In this document: positions 47,328 to 57,599 of the stretch, in pieces
How positions within the stretch are numbered: position 1 is the stretch's first letter
How the letters are laid out: every line of letters begins with the position of its first letter
Program-made: the position numbers and the translations under genes
The notes under the pieces: generated by a model
The model's database searches: none
What the model saw: only the letters and a program-made list of their open reading frames with translations
Told to the model about the DNA's origin: nothing
Source of the DNA: Metellina segmentata
Lineage: Eukaryota; Arthropoda; Arachnida; Araneae; Tetragnathidae
Length of the DNA: 64,000 nucleotides
NCBI GenBank assembly: GCA_947359465.1
Contig: OX375876.1
Location: 87,574,184 to 87,638,183, forward strand
Direction of reading: 5' to 3'

Positions 47328-47802
47328 AATTTTTTAGAGGAAAATTAGACTGGAGAAATAATAATTAATTCTTTTTTCAAGCATTCTATATCACATTAAA
47401 CCTGATGTCATTGTCCACTATTTACGTTACTGCACTCTCAGAAAATACCGCTGATATAATCCGTTCCGTTTTCTGCATGATTTCGGTTGCAATTTCTGCA
47501 TTACTTAAAGGTGAAGTTAAAACTTTGAGAAGTCAGTTCAACGGAACATCTCATAAACGTGACATTGAAAGAAGTATTGCATAGCTGTCCACTGGATCAT
47601 CAGAGGGGTTGGTAAATTTCAGCACCCCCCCCCCAAATAATAATAATAGAAAGTTTGAATTTTTTATCTCTTTGGAAACTATTGATACACGTACAAAGTT
47701 ATGTTAAACTACATTACATCAGTTTAGTATTTAGCAGTTTTTGCTTTCTTTATAGTTTTTGCTTTCTTCAAAGTTGACTAAAAGAAAAGGGATTATTCTG
47801 TA

Positions 47803-48227
47803 CGAAGTCCCAAATCCGGAATTCTCCGGACCTAGGCCATTCCAGATTTTGGATTTTTCCGCATTTCGGATTACTTGCATATATATTTTTTGTCAAAAAA
47901 TTATTAATCTAACCTTTCTCGCGCGATTTTTGCGTTTGCAATTGTAAAATAGCAGATATATAAATAGGAATAGTTTTTAAAGAGGAAAAAAAATACTTTT
48001 TTATACAATGTAACAAATTTTTTACTTGCAAATCTTTTAATTTTTCTGTGTGGCATTTATTCTGAACATGTGCGTTATTTTGCGTTGATTCATCAATTAG
48101 GTCCCTCCGTGTTATTTAAAAATTGTCAGAAAGATGTAAAAAAAGTGAGGAAAAAAAAAACGCCGGTTAGCAAAACGTCCAGATTGTAGACAATTCTGGA
48201 TTTCGGACGTCCGGATTTGGGACTTTG
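47803..48227. mobile_element. TA-flanked short inverted-repeat element (425 bp)
   Basis: Ends CGAAGTCCCAAATCCGGA and, inverted, TCCGGATTTGGGACTTTG, flanked by TA (47801-47802, 48228-48229), as for Tc1/mariner/pogo derivatives. No coding sequence. Confidence 0.65.
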
Positions 48228-48300
48228 TATTGCATGAATCGTAACTTGAGTTAACAAGAGAAATCCAGCTCTTGACCGGGTAAACTTCCGTTACTTTTCG

Positions 48301-48515
48301 TAGGTCGCCGTGGCTCAGTATGTTTGCCCTCTGTGCTAGAAACCTGCGAGTTGTTGTCGCGGTATGGGTTTGATTCCTCCACTAGGAGTATTTCTCTCTG
48401 CAATGTCTGTAAAGCCTCCTTATGTGCGTGTGTATATACTAATTTACTTGGCGTTGCTTGACGCAGCTTGTCCAAACCTTTGCGTCATAAAACTCCATCC
48501 ACCCTTTTCACAACG
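48301..48515 (+). repeat. SINE family 2, copy with tRNA-like head
   Basis: Head GGTCGCCGTGGCTCAGTATG (A box TGGCTCAGTATG) and B box GGGTTTGATTCC at 48366-48377. Body TTGCTTGACGCAGCTTGTCC and tail GCGTCATAAAACTCCATCCA. Shows this family is also tRNA-derived. Confidence 0.7.
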
Positions 48516-48819
48516 TAGCAACATATCGGGTAGTGGGAAAGGAGTGAGCTATTGGCTGTATGCTGCCAAAAGTAAGAGGTGTGAAGCAGGAAGTAACACG
48601 TGTCACATGTGTACTCTAAGAAACCAGAACTCTTTCCGAGCTATATGCAATCCTTAACATCCTCAGTCATAAACAGATAAGAATGATGGTCTGTTAATTC
48701 GGAATGGCGGTAGGAATTAAAGTTCTCAAAACGAATGCTTCGACGTTCTCCGTCATCATAAAATCTGTGTATCAATTTCACACGCGCAAATCAAAGCTTT
48801 GTCTTTAACAGCAGGGAAG

Positions 48820-49090
48820 TTGGTAGAACAGTTCATAGAGTCGCGCATTCACATACGAGAGTTCGAAACTCAATTGAACTTAAGTACCATGGTGTACTGG
48901 GGTTTGGTTAACAGTATTTATGCCGGGGGGCCTCTCATGCTCTAACGATGGCAAAGTATGGTAGCACTAATGTTATATAAGTAGACGGGAATCTATGGCA
49001 TAACTACTACAAACATCCTTACCGAAACTGGAATTTGAATTCAGAGCCTATTAAACTGAGATCCAGAGCTCTTACTACTCGCCCTATCAG
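48820..49090. repeat. Segment bounded by two convergent tRNA-like promoter heads
   Basis: Plus strand at 48830-48885: GTTGGTAGAAC then GAGAGTTCGAAACTC (B-box-like). Minus strand at 49095-49030: GGGCGAGTAGTAAGAGCTC and GAATTCAAATTCCAG (A- and B-box-like). Two SINEs facing each other, or one composite. Confidence 0.45.
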
Positions 49091-49197
49091 ACCTTAAAAC
49101 TGCCAGATTAAAGAGGGGGCTAAAGATTAAAGCGGACATTAAAAAATTTCATACGATTTGGAAACACTCAAAAATAAATTTCTTAAAAGCGTTTGTC

Positions 49198-49285
49198 GTG
49201 TACGTGTGAGCTGGTGCACGTTACATTTGCAGTGTCCTCAAATGCACTCACGTTGGCGTGACGGGGAAGTTTGGAGAGGTGTAGT
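49198..49285 (+). repeat. SINE family 1, left part of a copy split by mariner
   Basis: GTGTGAGCTGGTGCACGTTA, CCTCAAATGCACTCACGTTG, GGAAGTTTGGAGAGG, in SINE plus orientation. It stops at the mariner end. Confidence 0.7.
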
Positions 49286-49677
49286 GCAGGGTGTGTCAAT
49301 AAGTAACGCACTTGTGAATTTTTAAGTAGGAAAATACTTAGTCAAAATGAAATTATTTAGTAAAATAGGAACTAGAGGGTGCTACTGACTGGGCACAATG
49401 CAAGATCTCGTGATTCCACGTGCCTGTACCGTTCGTCAGTCACCGGTAAAATGGCGTTAGTGATTACATCGTCAACTGTGGAGGAGCAACGAGTTTGGTC
49501 GATGAAATCCTATCTGGGAGGCCAGTGTCTTCTTCAACCTGTTCAATTGCTGATGAAATCGACGTCGTCATATCAGAGGACCGTCGAACGACGTTGAATG
49601 AAATAAAAGAACGTTGCAAATTTTCTTATGGATCTGCCTAGGACTTTGTTCATGGGAAGCTAGGGTACAGGAAAGTT
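49286..49677 (+). mobile_element. mariner remnant inserted in a SINE
   Basis: The left end reads GCAGGGTGTGTCAATAAGTA, a typical mariner terminus. Translation gives SSTVEEQRVW (N-terminal), then after a deletion and frameshift STCSIADEIDVVISEDRRTT, LNEIKERCKFSYGSA and DFVHGKLGYRKV (helix-turn-helix region, with a stop). The catalytic domain and right TIR are absent. SINE sequence lies on both sides. Confidence 0.7.
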
Positions 49678-49817
49678 TCAGGTGATGGCCTCTTCGTCTT
49701 CATGATTCAGAATTACTAAGTGTGGGCCTGTAATCTTTCCCTTGGGGATTGGTCCCTGACCACCCCCAATATCCAGATGTGTTCCTCCAGTGATTCGTTG
49801 ATTCAAATACCTACCTG
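49678..49817 (+). repeat. SINE family 1, right part of the copy split by mariner
   Basis: Resumes with CAGGTGATGGCCTC (consensus CAGGTGTTGACCTC), then CTTTCCCTTGGGGATTGGTC and the tail AATACCTACCTG. Confidence 0.7.
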
Positions 49818-50160
49818 AATGGCAGGAGAGCCATTATATCAGACGATCGATTTACAAGAAATTTCGCCCCCCGCCCCCAAACAACTACACTGCAATACGA
49901 TGATTACGAACACTTTTTCGGTCAACCCCAAAGAAAAATTCTGGACGCATGCCTGTAGTTGCATTCCATAACAGCTAGGGTGACCATGTTTTCTTGAGAC
50001 AAAAACGGGACGGGTTTATGCAATGTTTTGCAATCATGTAGAGTGAGACGATAAATTATTTCTGGATATCGCCATTCAAACTGTAGTTTCGCTTCTTTGA
50101 CAACAATAGTAGACTTTAAGTTTTTAAAATAAGACAAAATTTAAAAAATATGAAATTTAA

Positions 50161-50299
50161 CCTTTTGACTACGGTTGTATGAAGATAAAACTGGTGCGAT
50201 CCATGCAACTTTCAAGGTACAACTGCTGTACTGGCTGTAGTATAAATTATTTCTTGGCGCGATCAAGGTAAAACTGCTGCACCGACCGTTGTTTAAGGG
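50161..50299 (+). mobile_element. TTAA-flanked element, copy 3 (two units, 139 bp)
   Basis: TTAA at 50157-50160 and 50300-50303. Starts CCTTTTGACTACGGTTG and ends CGACCGTTGTTTAAGGG-like. Two internal GTACAACTGCTG/GTAAAACTGCTG motifs. Confidence 0.7.
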
Positions 50300-50303
50300 T
50301 TAA

Positions 50304-51892
50304 ACCATCGATATTGAATAACGAAGCAACAAGGGTTAGCATACATGCAAAATAAAAATACGCTACAGCAAAACAGATGCGTGTCGATTGCACGCAAATG
50401 TTGGCCAGCATGTATTTTTTCTAAATAAATTCTGCAGATAACGTTACTCAACAGTTATACAAATTATTGGTATTCATGTGATATTTATGTGTGATTATAT
50501 AGGGTATTAATAATAATTTATGATCGACCAATGTTAAAATATTTTTTTTAAACCGGTCAAAGCTGACATTATTAAGATGACAGGATTTCATGGAAATATG
50601 ATTGGTTGGTTTAGTACTTTTATGAGGGAGGGGGCAAGGGCCCTATTTGACTATGCTGGGCCACAGACAAGACATATAATATCGAATAATGGACCTACAC
50701 ACAAGGAATATTTTATTGACACAGAAAAGAGAAATACAGCCTCGAATAAATTGAACATACACTGACTACAACTTACAGATTGTTATCGTACTGGGCGTTT
50801 TCATGACGCCCCCCCCCCGGGGGGGAAATATGAAAAAAAAATGGTACTTAAAAATATGAAATGGTACATATGGATCAACGTGAGTATAGCAAAATTTCGC
50901 TGACATTTTCCCAATCACTGCAGATAAAAGATTGTCAATGAGATGACCTTTAAATTGACCCTTGTAAAAATGAATAAATTCAAGGTAAATGCTTAAAGCA
51001 GCGTCCAATTGTCCACTGCTGCGCAATAAACCGTAAACCAGTGCCAACCAACTTAATCCTGTTCATGAATCCTCTCTCAAAAGACATCTTATACTCGATT
51101 TCGAATAAGAAACATCATTATTTTTGAGGTCTCCTTTTCTGTGGGAAGTTCCATCCTTGGAGGTCACTGATAAACGAATAACCACTCAGACTCGATAGAT
51201 TTAAATTGGTCTCTCATTCTTTTGTCGTATGGTGAGAAAAAGTTCACAGTCGCTGTGTTGTCAACGGTTGACAAATACTCAATAGACATAAATAAGCGGT
51301 TTTATGACCTTATTTAAATGAAAGGGAAATCAATTGAAACGATATTTCTCTAAAGATGTCCCGAAACGAGTCAATTAAGGTCTTGTTAAGATCATGCTGC
51401 CATTTTTTACTAAACTGTTCCAACATCAGAATATATTATCATCCGTATAAATTATTCCATCAATGTATTTTAGTACAGAACCTTTTGGTTAATAATTGGA
51501 CATTAAATCTTACCATAGTTAACTGTCGAGGGAACGTAGATTCTGTGTAACAAACCGAATGTTACTTAAATGGTTAAAAATCGGCAAGATGAAGATGATC
51601 TTTGTGGAAATAGTTCTTCGATAACATGTTTTAATGTGCGAGTACAGTTCGATAATAATTGTATTGTTCAAGTTTTTAATTTAGTCTGTATTACTTTGAA
51701 ATTGATATATTTCAACAAGTTCGAATTGTTGTATGTAGATTGCTAATTAGATTTAAAGTCATTCTAAAATCGGCTCTTACCTCTTTTTTTGAGTTCAGCT
51801 ATCATAAAATGAAGACTGCCTAGTTCTAGATTCGAACCTAGTATGTTTTACTCTTCAGTCAAATATTCATACCATTTCTACAATCCTATTTA
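50304..51892. other. No gene; one G/C homopolymer inverted repeat
   Basis: C10 directly followed by G7 at 50809-50825. A possible SINE end (minus-strand B-box-like GGTTCGAATCTAG at 51829-51841). The remaining sequence is unassigned. Confidence 0.4.
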
Positions 51893-52018
51893 GTCATCTG
51901 ACCGCGGCTCAAAATTACGAGGTGTTGTCCTCGGATCTTTCCTTTTCGAGATTGATCCAGAACCATAGGCAATAGGCAGTTGTGTTGCTCCAGTGTGACG
52001 TTAATTAGCTACTTACCA
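51893..52018 (+). repeat. SINE family 1, 3' part
   Basis: TCATCTGACCGCGGCTCAAA, GAGGTGTTGTCCTCGGATCT, GTGTTGCTCCAGTGTGACGT, TAGCTACTTACC tail. Confidence 0.75.
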
Positions 52019-52499
52019 ATGCTCCTATAAGATAAAATTCCAATGGTGTGTTTCCTGTACTTTTTAATTGGAAAAGCAAGGAGAGGCACTCGGTAAATAG
52101 ATGTTATCTGACCCAATATTCCTTGATACCCTACATGCAAAATATATGAAAGAGAAAATGTAACTCAAATTGGAAATAGGGAACTTCAGAATTTATGCTC
52201 GAGCAAAAGACACGGTAAAACATTTGAATTGCAATATTAAGGTATAATTAAAAAATAAGATAGATGAATACATAATAGATAAGACACATAATAGATTAGA
52301 TTCATAATAGATAGATAAATACAAAATAGGTATTCAGAAAACTGATAAATAGAATACTGATTCAAATGAAATGAACTTGTTTTTTAGTAACCCCTTTTAT
52401 ATCACTCAGTACAAAGAGCACCCCAAGTATCGGGGTTATCTCAAAATGTAATTTTTGCTGTTTTGGCGATGTTTGGCGTTTAATCTAACTGGTGTAGAC

Positions 52500-53561
52500 C
52501 AGTGGTCCCCAACCCCCGGGCCGCGGACCGGTACCGGTCCGTGGATCAAATAGTGCCGGGCCGTCCAAGGAACATTAAATTTTTTCCATTTTATTTACTG
52601 TGGTGTATTTTTCTCGGGTTTGTGTGGTTCTTATCTATGAAATGTCCACTCCAATTAGGAGGCGGTAAATCAGAACTTGAAATTTGTTCTGTTTCTAGAG
52701 CTTCAATTATGATTTCTGAATTCTGTATCTCTCTATGTTCCAATTTTGACAAATGGGACAACTGTTTTCAAGTTGGCAGACAAAGTAGCTGCATTTCAAG
52801 CCAAACTAAAGTTGTGGGGACGGCGTGTGAACAGAGGCATTTTGGACATGTTTCAGACATTAGCGGGAATTTTAGGCGAGACTGAGCCTAAACATTCATT
52901 CTCCCAGTTGGTCCACGATCACCTGAAAGAGTTCGAGCGCTACTTCCCAACCATAAAAGACCCACGAACTAGTAAGGAATGGATCCGCGACCCATTTGTC
53001 AACAAATCAGGCGAATCTAGCATGTCTGTGCAAGAAGAAGATCAGCTGCTGGAGATAGCAAATGAAGGCGGCCTTAAAACTACGTTCGAGACAACAACTC
53101 TGCCGGTGTTCTGGATTAAAGTCATGGCGGAATACCCTGAGATTGCCACCACAGCATTTTAATCCCTATTGCCATTTCCGACAACCTATCTGTGTGAAGC
53201 GGGGTTTTCTGCAGTGACAGCAACCAAAACAAAACAACGGAATAAACTGGTCATAAGCAACACACTTCGTGTGTCAATGTCTACTATTACCCCCAGATGA
53301 AACCGTCTCGTTGTAAAGAAGCAAGCTCAGAGTTCTCATTGATTTAGCGTTCTAGTGAGTTAAAATGTTAAATCACTTTATATTAATTTTTTGGTGTAAC
53401 TGTATTTTATTTTGAAGGCATATTTAAATACAATTAAATTAAAATTATTAAATCAAAACAATCTAAAATATAAACAATCAACGTCCCTCCCCTCAGCGGG
53501 CCGCGTTAAAATTACCAAACGTTGATCCGGTCCGCGGTGATAAAAAGGTTGAGGAGCACTG
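52500..53561 (+). mobile_element. hAT transposon, internally deleted, with perfect 8-bp target duplication
   Basis: Left end CAGTGGTCCCCAACCCCCGG; right end inverted, …GAGGAGCACTG. Both are flanked by GTGTAGAC (52492-52499 and 53562-53569), an exact 8-bp duplication, which points to a fairly recent insertion. Subterminal regions carry GGTCCGCGG motifs. It contains a C-terminal hAT transposase fragment. Confidence 0.9.
52746..53300 (+). pseudogene. hAT transposase C-terminal fragment (ZBED5/SCAND3/FAM200-like)
   Basis: The open stretch 52746-53162 gives KLADKVAAFQAKLKLWGRRV, then LAGILGE, HLKEFERYFP and WIRDPFVN, ending FWIKVMAEYPEIATTAF. After a stop it continues as LPFPTTYLCEAGFSAVTATK. This is the order of the ZBED5/FAM200/SCAND3-type hAT transposase C-terminus, including the dimerisation block (CExGFSxxTxxK…R). 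The N-terminal BED zinc finger and most of the RNase-H-like catalytic core are missing. Nothing suggests host domestication, because it sits inside intact transposon ends. Confidence 0.85.
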
Positions 53562-53569
53562 GTGTAGAC

Positions 53570-54780
53570 CAATCAATTATATATCCATTTGGAATTTTGT
53601 TGACGAAGTGCTTCACAGTCTTTCGAAAAACAAACCAACAGACATCCAGAACGTACAAGAAATACGTATCACCGAAGAAACAGTACCGCCATCTATATTT
53701 AGTTTGACAAATTGCTTTTCACAGATCGTTAGAAGAAAGAATACAGATTGATAGGTCGGGATATGCATCCCAACAAGCTAACTAAAATGACGTCTGAATC
53801 CAAAATTTCGGTCATCAAAGCAAAATTTACTGGTGCGACATGCGATTAACGACCGCTAATTTCGAATCCGAATGCTATTGCATCTGTCTTGGACAGATTT
53901 ATAAGACTGTGCGATTAGATTTTTTTGCCCATCTAAACCGGTTTGTGCTCTAGCTTTTATCCAGCTTCCCTTTTTCTTAGCGTCCTCCAGAAAAAACACT
54001 CCTCTAAAAAGAGCAGAGAGCCGAACAAAGCGACGGTGAAATCTGCGTACATACGCGGAAGAACCGCCTTCCAACGACATTCGAACATTTCCAACAACAC
54101 TGGCAAAACGAAAAAATAAGTTTTTCCGCCATTGTAAAAATGTATTTCGCGTGACCGAATTTCTTTTCTTTAATCCGCGGGGAGGCGGGGAATTGTGCTA
54201 TTTCGACAAGCAATTTACTCAAGTGACAGTTACGTTAACAAATGAGATTGTTGCGATGACGTCCCTGCGTTTGTTTCGAGGAGAAATGTCAAAGGGTTAG
54301 GACGAAAACTCACTGCATCGCTCCTTTGAAGAACGCGTAATTACCTGTAGTTTCTCCTCATCCGTGTGTTCTTTAATTTCGTGAATGGGGAGCATTGGTG
54401 ATTAGTGCTGTTGTACAAGAGGAACTTCTTTTCCACCGTATTGGGCGCGGTGTGACGCATTTTTGTGCCTCGGAAATTCGGGGGTTTGTAAATGTTTACT
54501 TAGAAGTGTCTGTAATCGTCGCTATTTTTTCCCCCTAAAACTTACTCTAAATTTTCTACTTGATAAAGCTAGTAATCTCTTTTTTGCCAAAAAAAAGTGC
54601 TTAAAATAATGGATAATAAGTTCATTATGCTTGAAGAACTACTGGAAGGAAGGCTGGAATTTCATATTATGGCAGAAGTCCTTAAATCGATTTCGATCGT
54701 ATCAAGATTGTTATTCATAATTTTTTCCAATATTAATTTCGTGATTAATGTAACAGATTAAAAATTAACTTTACGTATGT
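53570..54780. other. Low-repeat, GC-richer stretch without recognised genes
   Basis: 53800-54500 is less AT-rich than its surroundings and matches no repeat in the window. Two minus-strand open frames (53856-54080, 54004-54222) have no known product. It could be a conserved non-coding segment. Confidence 0.35.
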
Positions 54781-54781
54781 T

Positions 54782-55300
54782 TTGTATGGTTTCTTTAATA
54801 CTGGCTGCATATATGAGAAATTCCATATATTATGGGCTCCATATATGAGAAAGGATATAGAATTAATTGAAAGGGTTCAGCACAGGGCTACAAAAATAAT
54901 AAAGGGGATAGCAAATATCGACTACAATGAACGTTTAAGAAAGCTAAACATGTATACACTGGAAAGAAGAAGAAGGAGGGGGGATTTGATTCAGCTTTTC
55001 AAGTTGGTAAAACAAGGGGACACAGAGGGCTTAAATTTCAATAGAGATAACAGAACAAGGGGCCATGGGTATAAATTGACTAAGACATATTTTAATCGGG
55101 ATTTAAGGAAAAACTACTACTTTAATAGGGTAATGAACAAATGGAACGCGTTGCCAGAAAATATAGTTATTTCAAAGGGAGTGTACGAATTTAAGATTCA
55201 ATTGGATAGGCAGTGGGAATTTTGGAATTCATAAAGAAAGGACCAGCCTTGTTGGGCTTGAGCCAGTAGCTGGTCGTCAATATTTGTATTTGTAATAGAT
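54782..55300 (+). pseudogene. CR1-like LINE, 3' end (post-RT domain and 3' UTR)
   Basis: Open frame ending at 55234. The recognisable part starts at about 54826: LWAPYMRKDIELIERVQHRA, TKIIKGIANIDYNERLRKLN, LERRRRRGDLIQLFKLVKQG, and RKNYYFNRVMNKWNALPENI ending QWEFWNS-stop. This is the C-terminal tail after the reverse transcriptase in CR1/Jockey-group LINEs (…W.PYLRKDIExxERVQRRATK…ERRRRGDLIxxFK…WNxLP). The catalytic region is absent (5' truncation). A short 3' UTR with TTGTATTTGTAATAGATAAG precedes the abutting SINE. Confidence 0.85.
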
Positions 55301-55587
55301 AAGTAGGTAGTTAAATTTATACGTTTCACATAGAACAACACGACGGACTTTTGGAGACGGTCCGGGATCAATGCCGAAGGGAGTTCAATGCGATCAGATG
55401 ACGAGGTCAACAAGTGAGTTGGCACCCCCACTCTCCAAACAACTATTTCACGTCAATGTTAGGACATTTGAGGCCACAGTAGATTTAATGTGCACTAACG
55501 TACCACAGTCTTTCGTTGGATAGAATGGAACTCGCAACAATCCGGTTGCTAATCCGTAGCTTTACAAACTGGCTATAGCCGCCCTTT
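55301..55587 (-). repeat. SINE family 1, near full length, abutting a CR1-like LINE 3' end
   Basis: Starts AGTAGGTAGTTAAA, then GGTCCGGGATCAATGCCGAA, GTTGGCACCCCCACTCTCC, ACATTTGAGGCCACAGTAGA, TCCGGTTGCTAATCCGTAGC and a degraded head. Confidence 0.75.
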
Positions 55588-55655
55588 AATAGAAACATTG
55601 TCAGCGTCATGGTTTATTTCGGAAGAATTAATATATTTAGGTTGGGTAAACTTAT

Positions 55656-56519
55656 ATATGTTACCGCTAAAGTGCAGCAATCAATTATTATACAGATTAT
55701 CTAGGTAATGTGCAGATTAACTAGGGTGATCCGTTAAAGTGCTGAAAATTGTTTCATTTCTCAAATTACCTAGGTAATCTGCAAGTTACCTTGACAACCT
55801 GCACATTACATACTAGGCACTCGTTAAAGTGAACATAAGATATCTGCTGGAAGAACAGCAACGTTTCTGTACGCTTAAATTAACATAATGTTATTTATTT
55901 ATTTTTCGATATCTAAAGAATCACGTTAATACAATCAAACAATCAACAGATTAGTTGATAAAATCAATCATCAATCAATTAAAAACTACAATAGAAAGAA
56001 TCGAACGGTTTAAAATATAATTACGATTAAAGAAATTAACATAATGTTATTTATTTATTTTTCGATACCTAAAGAATCAAGTTAATACAATCAACAAATT
56101 AGTTGATAGAATCAATCATCAATCAATTAAAAACTACAATAGAAAGAATCGAACTGTTTAAAATATAATTACGATTAAAGAAATTAACATAATGTTATTT
56201 ATTTATTTTTCGATATCTAAAGAATCACGTTGATACAGTCAAACAATCAACAAATTAGTTGATAGAATCAATAGAAAGGAAATGAAAGAAACAGGCGAAA
56301 CCAAACTCAAAGTAGAGGGAGAGGGGGAAGGTGTAGGAAAAGAATATGAGATAAACAAACTTTTGAACTTTAACGATACGGATGCCGTTAATGTGCACAT
56401 TACCTAGGTTAAATGAGTAAAACTTTTTACTCCGTCCGTTAACGGAGCAAATCAGTTAATCTGCAGATTGGCTATATAATGTGCACATTAACGGCTTTCG
56501 AGCTTTAGTGGTAACATAT
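55656..56519. mobile_element. Non-autonomous inverted-repeat element rich in palindromes (about 860 bp)
   Basis: The left end ATATGTTACCGCTAAAGTGC matches the inverted right end GCTTTAGTGGTAACATAT. Subterminal zones carry perfect palindromes: ATTACCTAGGTAAT (55765-55778), AATGTGCACATT (56390-56401) and TAATGTGCACATTA (56477-56490). The centre is a roughly 150-bp tandem repeat. Superfamily unknown. The right end abuts a Tc1 remnant. Confidence 0.65.
55877..56275. repeat. About 150-bp tandem repeat, 2.6 copies
   Basis: AAATTAACATAATG recurs at 55877, 56033 and 56181. The units share the TTTTCGATATCTAAAGAATC and ATCAATCAATTAAAAACTAC blocks. Part of the element at 55656-56519. Confidence 0.85.
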
Positions 56520-56908
56520 GCACTACCCTACAATAATGGACCGGACGCAACGGATTTGTATAAAATCCCACTACTTGTTTGGGGGTGTTTGTCGTGGTAT
56601 GGCCTGGGACCTATGCATGTTGTTCTTGGTCAATTGAGCGCCGACGCCTTCATGGACATTTTGGTCTATCCGGTTCTTCCTACGCTCCGGCAATTTTATA
56701 GAATGGACGACGAATGTTACTTCCAGGAAGATAACGCTCCATGTCATGTTTCAGCCTCTGTCAAGCAGTGGTATCAAGATATGGATGTAAAAAACGTCTT
56801 CCCTGGTCTTCTCAGAGTCCTAAACCCCATAGAACGTTTGTGGGACGAGTTAGAGCGACGCTTTCGGATCAGAGAACCACGTCCGAAATATACAGTGAAG
56901 CCAACCAA
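56517..56908 (+). pseudogene. Tc1-like transposase remnant, family A, copy 3
   Basis: Open for most of its length: NNGPDATDLYKIPLLVWGCL, SWYGLGPMHVVLGQLSADAF, DDECYFQEDNAPCHVSASVK, then a short deletion within the PAQSPDLNPIEHLW block (seen as GLLRVLNPIERLWDELERRF) and REPRPKYT. The similarity then stops and unrelated sequence continues in frame. It begins right at the border of the element at 55656-56519, so it may be split from its N-terminal half by that insertion. Confidence 0.85.
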
Positions 56909-56910
56909 AT

Positions 56911-57016
56911 GTGAATTCGTAGCCTATTGGATAACAGCCATCATTTCGTTTCCCGTGGTTTTGGTTTGCTTCGCATATTAAATGGAAATTCGTAGCCTAT
57001 TGGATAACAGCCATCA
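56911..57016. repeat. Short direct duplication
   Basis: AATTCGTAGCCTATTGGATA followed by ACAGCCATCA occurs at 56914 and again at 56988, 74 bp apart. Confidence 0.85.
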
Positions 57017-57084
57017 CGGCGTTGCCAAATGCGGCTAAATTAGAATTGTGAAGAGATCCAATCGGCGTGACATCACAATCTCTT

Positions 57085-57570
57085 GCGAAAATATAAATAT
57101 TTAATTGAAATATTATTTATTAAAAGAAAATCAAATATATAAGGTATCTTTCTGGTGTCAAAATTTTTCGCAGATTTCAAATCCGCTTAAATTTTTAATC
57201 TATCTTTAACGATCCCAATTTTACAAAAAAAAGAATTAAACAATGCCAGTCAAAATGTTTAAAATTTTTTTTTCCTTCCTTCGCTGTGGATTCGTGTGAG
57301 CGCATGAAATGAAAACTGTGATTTCCCTAATCTCGAACGAAACGAAGGTCATTCCTCGCGTCAGCGTTCGCATTAGAAAAAATGTAAAAGTTACAATTTA
57401 AAAATTATTTATTTAAAGAAAATCATATTTTTAGGAATCGATCTAATGTAAAATTTTCCGCAGATTTCAGATCCGTTGAAATATTAACATTTTCTTTAAC
57501 GTTCTAAGAGATAGAAAAAAGAACTATATAACTCCAGTTAAAACTTTTTGTTTTGTTCTTCGGCTGAAAA
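57085..57570. repeat. Diverged tandem duplication (57085-57290 and 57378-57570)
   Basis: Shared order: ATTATTTATT…AAAGAAAATCA, TTTTCGCAGATTTCAAATCCG / TTTTCCGCAGATTTCAGATCC, TCTTTAACG, CCAGT-AAA-TTTTTT. Offset about 293 bp. Confidence 0.75.
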
Positions 57571-57599
57571 CGTTCCTTAGTAAAATCAAACAGAAGCGG

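Noticed and set aside
52502..52885. 127-codon frame at the left of the hAT element
   Set aside because: Out of frame with the transposase and made of the TIR and subterminal sequence.
54782..55234. 150-codon frame as a host gene
   Set aside because: It is the C-terminal tail of a CR1-like LINE.
56481..56981. 166-codon frame as a host gene
   Set aside because: Its middle is a Tc1 transposase fragment and both ends run into unrelated repeat sequence.
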